This document shows, piece by piece, positions 61,571-64,000 of a stretch of DNA of 64,000 nt. The DNA is taken from the NCBI GenBank assembly GCA_920105625.2, contig CAKKTE020000559.1, forward strand, positions 744,001-808,000. Reading direction: 5' to 3'. The notes beneath the pieces were generated by a model. The model saw nothing but the letters and a program-made list of their open reading frames with translations. It did no database searches and was not told where the DNA came from. This DNA comes from Clusia tigrina (lineage: Eukaryota > Arthropoda > Insecta > Diptera > Clusiidae). A program made the translations under genes and the position numbers. Each line of letters begins with the position of its first letter. Within the stretch, counting starts at the first letter, position 1.

Positions 61571-64000
61571 TTTGATTTGGGACTCAAGGGTATCATAGCT
61601 TTGAGCGATAGTTTAAATTGATAAGAGGCTCGAGTACTTTATTGTTACAAAATTTCAAGGTTTTATGACGCTCCAGTAAAAAGTTACTAGCATTTGTATG
61701 TTACATACTTTGATAGGTGTAGGACGTACCGTATAGAAGTTAGGGCCATTTGAAGTTTTATCAGTGTTTGATTTGGGACTCAAGGGTAGCAAAGCTTTGA
61801 GCGATAGCTTAAATTGACAAGAGGCTCGAGTACTTTATTGTTACAAAATTTCAATGTTTTTGTATGTTGCAAACTTTGATAGCTGTAGGACGTACCGTAC
61901 AGAAGTTAGGGCCATTTGAAATTTTATCAGTGTTTGATTTGGGACTCAAGCGTAGCATAGCTTTGAGCGATAGCTTAAATTGACAAGAGGCTCGAGTCCT
62001 TTTCTGTTACAAAATTTCAAGGTTTTATGACGCTCCAGTAAAAAGTTACAAGCATTTGTATGTTGCCAACTTTGATAGATGTAGGACGTACCGTATAGAA
62101 GTTAGGGCCATTTGAAGTTTTATCATTGTTCGATTTGGGACTCAAGGGTAGCATAGCTTTGAGCGATAGGTTAAATTGACAAGAGGCTCGAGGTCTTTAT
62201 TGTTACAAAATTTCAAGGCTTTATAACGCTCCAGTAAAAAGTTACAAGCATTTGTATGTTGCAAACTTTGATATGTGTAGGATGCACCGTATAGAAGTTA
62301 GGGCCATTTGAAATTTTATCAGTGTTTGATTTGGGACTCAAGGGTAGCATAGCCTTGATCGATAGCTTAAATTGACAAGAGGCTCGAGTACTTTATTGTT
62401 ACAAAATTTCAAGGTTTTATGACGCTCCAATAAAAAGTTACAAGCATTTGTATGTTGCAAACTTTGATATGTTTAGGATGTACCGTATAGAAGTTTGGGC
62501 CATTTGAAGTTTTATCATTGTTCGATTTGGGACTCAAGGGTAGCATAGATTTGAGCGATACGTTAAATTGACAAGAGGCTCGAGGTCTTTATTGTTACAA
62601 AATTTCAAGGTTTTATAACGCTCCAGTAAAAAGTTACAAGCATTTGTATGTTGCAAACTTTGATAGCTGTAGGACGTACCGTATAGAAGTTAGGGCCATT
62701 TGAAATTTTATCAATGTTTGATTTGGGACTCAAGCGTAGCATAGCTTTGAGCGATAGCTTAAATTGATAAGAGGCTCGAGTACTTTATTGTTACAAAATT
62801 TCAAGGTTTTATGACGCTCCAGTAAAAAGTTACAAGCATTTGTATGTTGCCAACTTTGATAGGTGTAGGACGTACCGTATAGAAGTTACGGCCATTTGAA
62901 GTTTTATAAGTGTTTGATTTGGGACTCAAGGTTAGCATAGCTTTGAGCGATACCTTAAATTGAGAAGAGGCTCGAGTACTTTATTGTTACAAAATTTCAA
63001 GGTTTTATGACGCTCCAGTAAAAAGTTACAAGCATTTGTATGTTACATACTTTGATAGGTGTAGGACGTACCGTATAGAAGTGAGGGCCATTTGAAGTTT
63101 TATGAGTGTTTGATTTGGGACTCAAGGGTAGCATAGCTTTGAGCGATAGCTTAAATTGACAAGAGGCTCGAGTACTTTATTGTTACAAAATTTCAAGATT
63201 TTGTGACGCTCCAGTAAAAAGTTACAAGCATTTGTATGTTGCAAATTTTATAGGTGTGGGACGTACCGTATAGAAGTTAGGGCCATTTGAAATTTTAGCA
63301 GTGTTTGATTTGGGACTCAAGGGTAGCATAGTTTTGTGCGATAGCTTAAATTGACAAGAGGCTCGAGTACTATATTGTTACAAAATTTCAAGGTTTTATG
63401 ACGCTCGAGTAAAAAGTTACAAGCATTTATATGTTGCAAACTTTGATAGATGTAGGACGTACCGTATAGAAGTTACGGCCATTTGAAGTTTTATCAGTGT
63501 TTGAGTTGGGACTCAAGGGTAGCATAGCTTTGAGCGATAGCTTAAATTGAGAAGAGGCTCGAGTACTTTATTGTTACAAAATTTCAAGGTTTTATGACGC
63601 TAAAGTAAAAAGTTACAAGCATTTGTATGTTGCAAACTCTGATAGATGTAGGACGTACCGTATAGAAGTTAGGGCAATTTGAAGTTTTATCATTGTTCGA
63701 TGTGGGACTCAAGGGTAGCATAGCTTTGAGCGATAGGTTAAATTGACAAGAGACTCAAGGTCTTTATTGTTACAAAATTTCAAGGTTTTATAACGCTCCA
63801 GTAAAAAGTTACAAGCATTTGTATGTTACATACTTTGATAGGTGTAGGACGTACCGTATAGAAGTGAGGGCCATTTGAAGTTTTATCAGTGTTTGATTTG
63901 GGACTCAAGGTTAGCATAGCTTTGAGCGATAGCTTAAATTGAGAAGAGGCTCGAGTACTTTATTGTTACAAAATTTCAAGGTTTTATGACGCTCCAGTAA
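61571..64000. repeat. Displaced copy of the right end of the 40-monomer block
   Basis: Collinear with 28,348-30,777 (block B) at a constant offset of 33,223 bp, and with block A at 40,952. It includes the truncated monomer 61,767-61,932, GAGTCCTTTTCTG near 61,992, AGATTTGAGCGATACG near 62,547 and GCTAAAGTAAAAAG at 63,599. Private differences include TTTTATGAGTG near 63,100. At A/B-discriminating sites it is mosaic: B-like near 63,143 and 63,329, A-like near 63,909. It continues past the window end. Confidence 0.87.
61767..61932 (+). repeat. 166-bp truncated monomer (displaced copy near window end)
   Basis: Same deletion and linked CGTACAGAAG, 33,223 bp beyond the block B copy. Confidence 0.9.

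Larger units (their letters stand above)
1..64000 (+). repeat. 196-bp satellite array filling the whole window
   Basis: Seen: the same ~196-bp unit recurs head to tail from end to end, always in one orientation, about 328 times. With phase 1 at TTTGATTTGGGACTC, landmarks are AGCATAGCTTTGAGCGATAG (22-41), GGCTCGAGTACTTT (57-70, overlapping XhoI and ScaI sites), CAAGGTTTTATGACGCTCC (86-104), AGTTACAAGCATTTGTATG (112-130), a variable dinucleotide site (131-138), GGACGTACCGTATAGAAG (152-169) and GGGCCATTTGAAGTTTTATC (173-192). Consensus GC is 37%. Most monomers differ from consensus by a few per cent, and indels are rare. There is no gap, transposon or inversion. Known of such families: long homogeneous satellites of nucleosome-scale monomers commonly build eukaryotic centromeres or heterochromatin blocks. 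Inference: this is such a block. I do not recognise the family or species. Confidence 0.97.

Noticed and set aside
1..64000. CRISPR array
   Set aside because: The unit is 196 bp with no short conserved repeat alternating with unique spacers. Variation is spread through the whole monomer, and no cas-like gene is present.
1..64000. Transposon or retrotransposon insertion
   Set aside because: I read through for any break in the 196-bp rhythm. Every deviation is a small indel or a deletion within satellite sequence, and no foreign segment or terminal repeat was found.
1..64000. Telomeric repeats, rRNA, tRNA or histone-type tandem gene arrays
   Set aside because: No telomere-type hexamer or heptamer runs, no conserved RNA stems or boxes, and no coding frame persists beyond one or two monomers.
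1..64000. A strict dimeric higher-order repeat
   Set aside because: The GAGTAC and GAGGTC monomer types are interspersed at irregular spacing of one to several units. Only local periods of 3, 4, 7, 9, 11, 12, 18 and 40 monomers are supported.

Overview
This window is one uninterrupted satellite DNA array. From base 1 to base 64,000 it is a head-to-tail tandem repeat of a ~196-bp monomer, about 328 copies, all in the same orientation. I found no gene, RNA gene, transposon, inverted segment or unique sequence anywhere in it. The array runs off both ends: base 1 is at monomer phase 54 and base 64,000 at phase 109, if phase 1 is the T of TTTGATTTGGG. An array this long and this homogeneous points to a eukaryotic nuclear genome and to centromeric or pericentromeric heterochromatin (or a large subterminal or interstitial satellite block). 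I do not recognise the family, so I cannot name the species or decide between plant and animal. The consensus monomer is 37% GC (A 58, C 26, G 47, T 65 on the + strand) and has five CpGs and adjacent XhoI and ScaI sites.

The interest lies in the layered higher-order structure, read here from shared diagnostic variants and exact offsets. 0-1.75 kb: mixed monomers. 1.75-4.5 kb: a 7-monomer (1,371-bp) tandem duplication. 3.3-10.3 kb: four serial copies of a 12-monomer (2,350-bp) block, the second and third jointly shortened by four monomers. 10.3-15.4 kb: older, more diverged array with a 588-bp trimer period, then pentamer and hexamer echoes. 15.36-30.82 kb: two adjacent copies of a 7,729-bp block of exactly 40 monomers, about 99.8% identical. 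30.8-45.1 kb: nested re-duplications derived from the end of that block (offsets 1,734, 3,497, 6,406/6,572 and 8,335 bp). 45.1-48.8 kb: mixed monomers. 48.8-52.4 kb: a heptamer duplication overlapped by a tetramer duplication. 53.3-59.0 kb: 7- and 11-monomer duplications. 59.0-61.57 kb: mixed monomers with two deletion junctions. 61.57-64.0 kb: a displaced copy of the 28.3-30.8 kb segment.

Nothing here works as a set of genes. The open frames of 61-86 codons are by-products of a repeat with few stop codons: the forward ones begin at GTG, and 196 is not a multiple of three, so frame is lost in every monomer. Likely biology (inference): a locally young, actively homogenised satellite domain at 15-45 kb and 61.6-64 kb, flanked by older and more varied repeats, shaped by unequal exchange and conversion. 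Coordinates of block edges are approximate because every edge lies inside repeated sequence.
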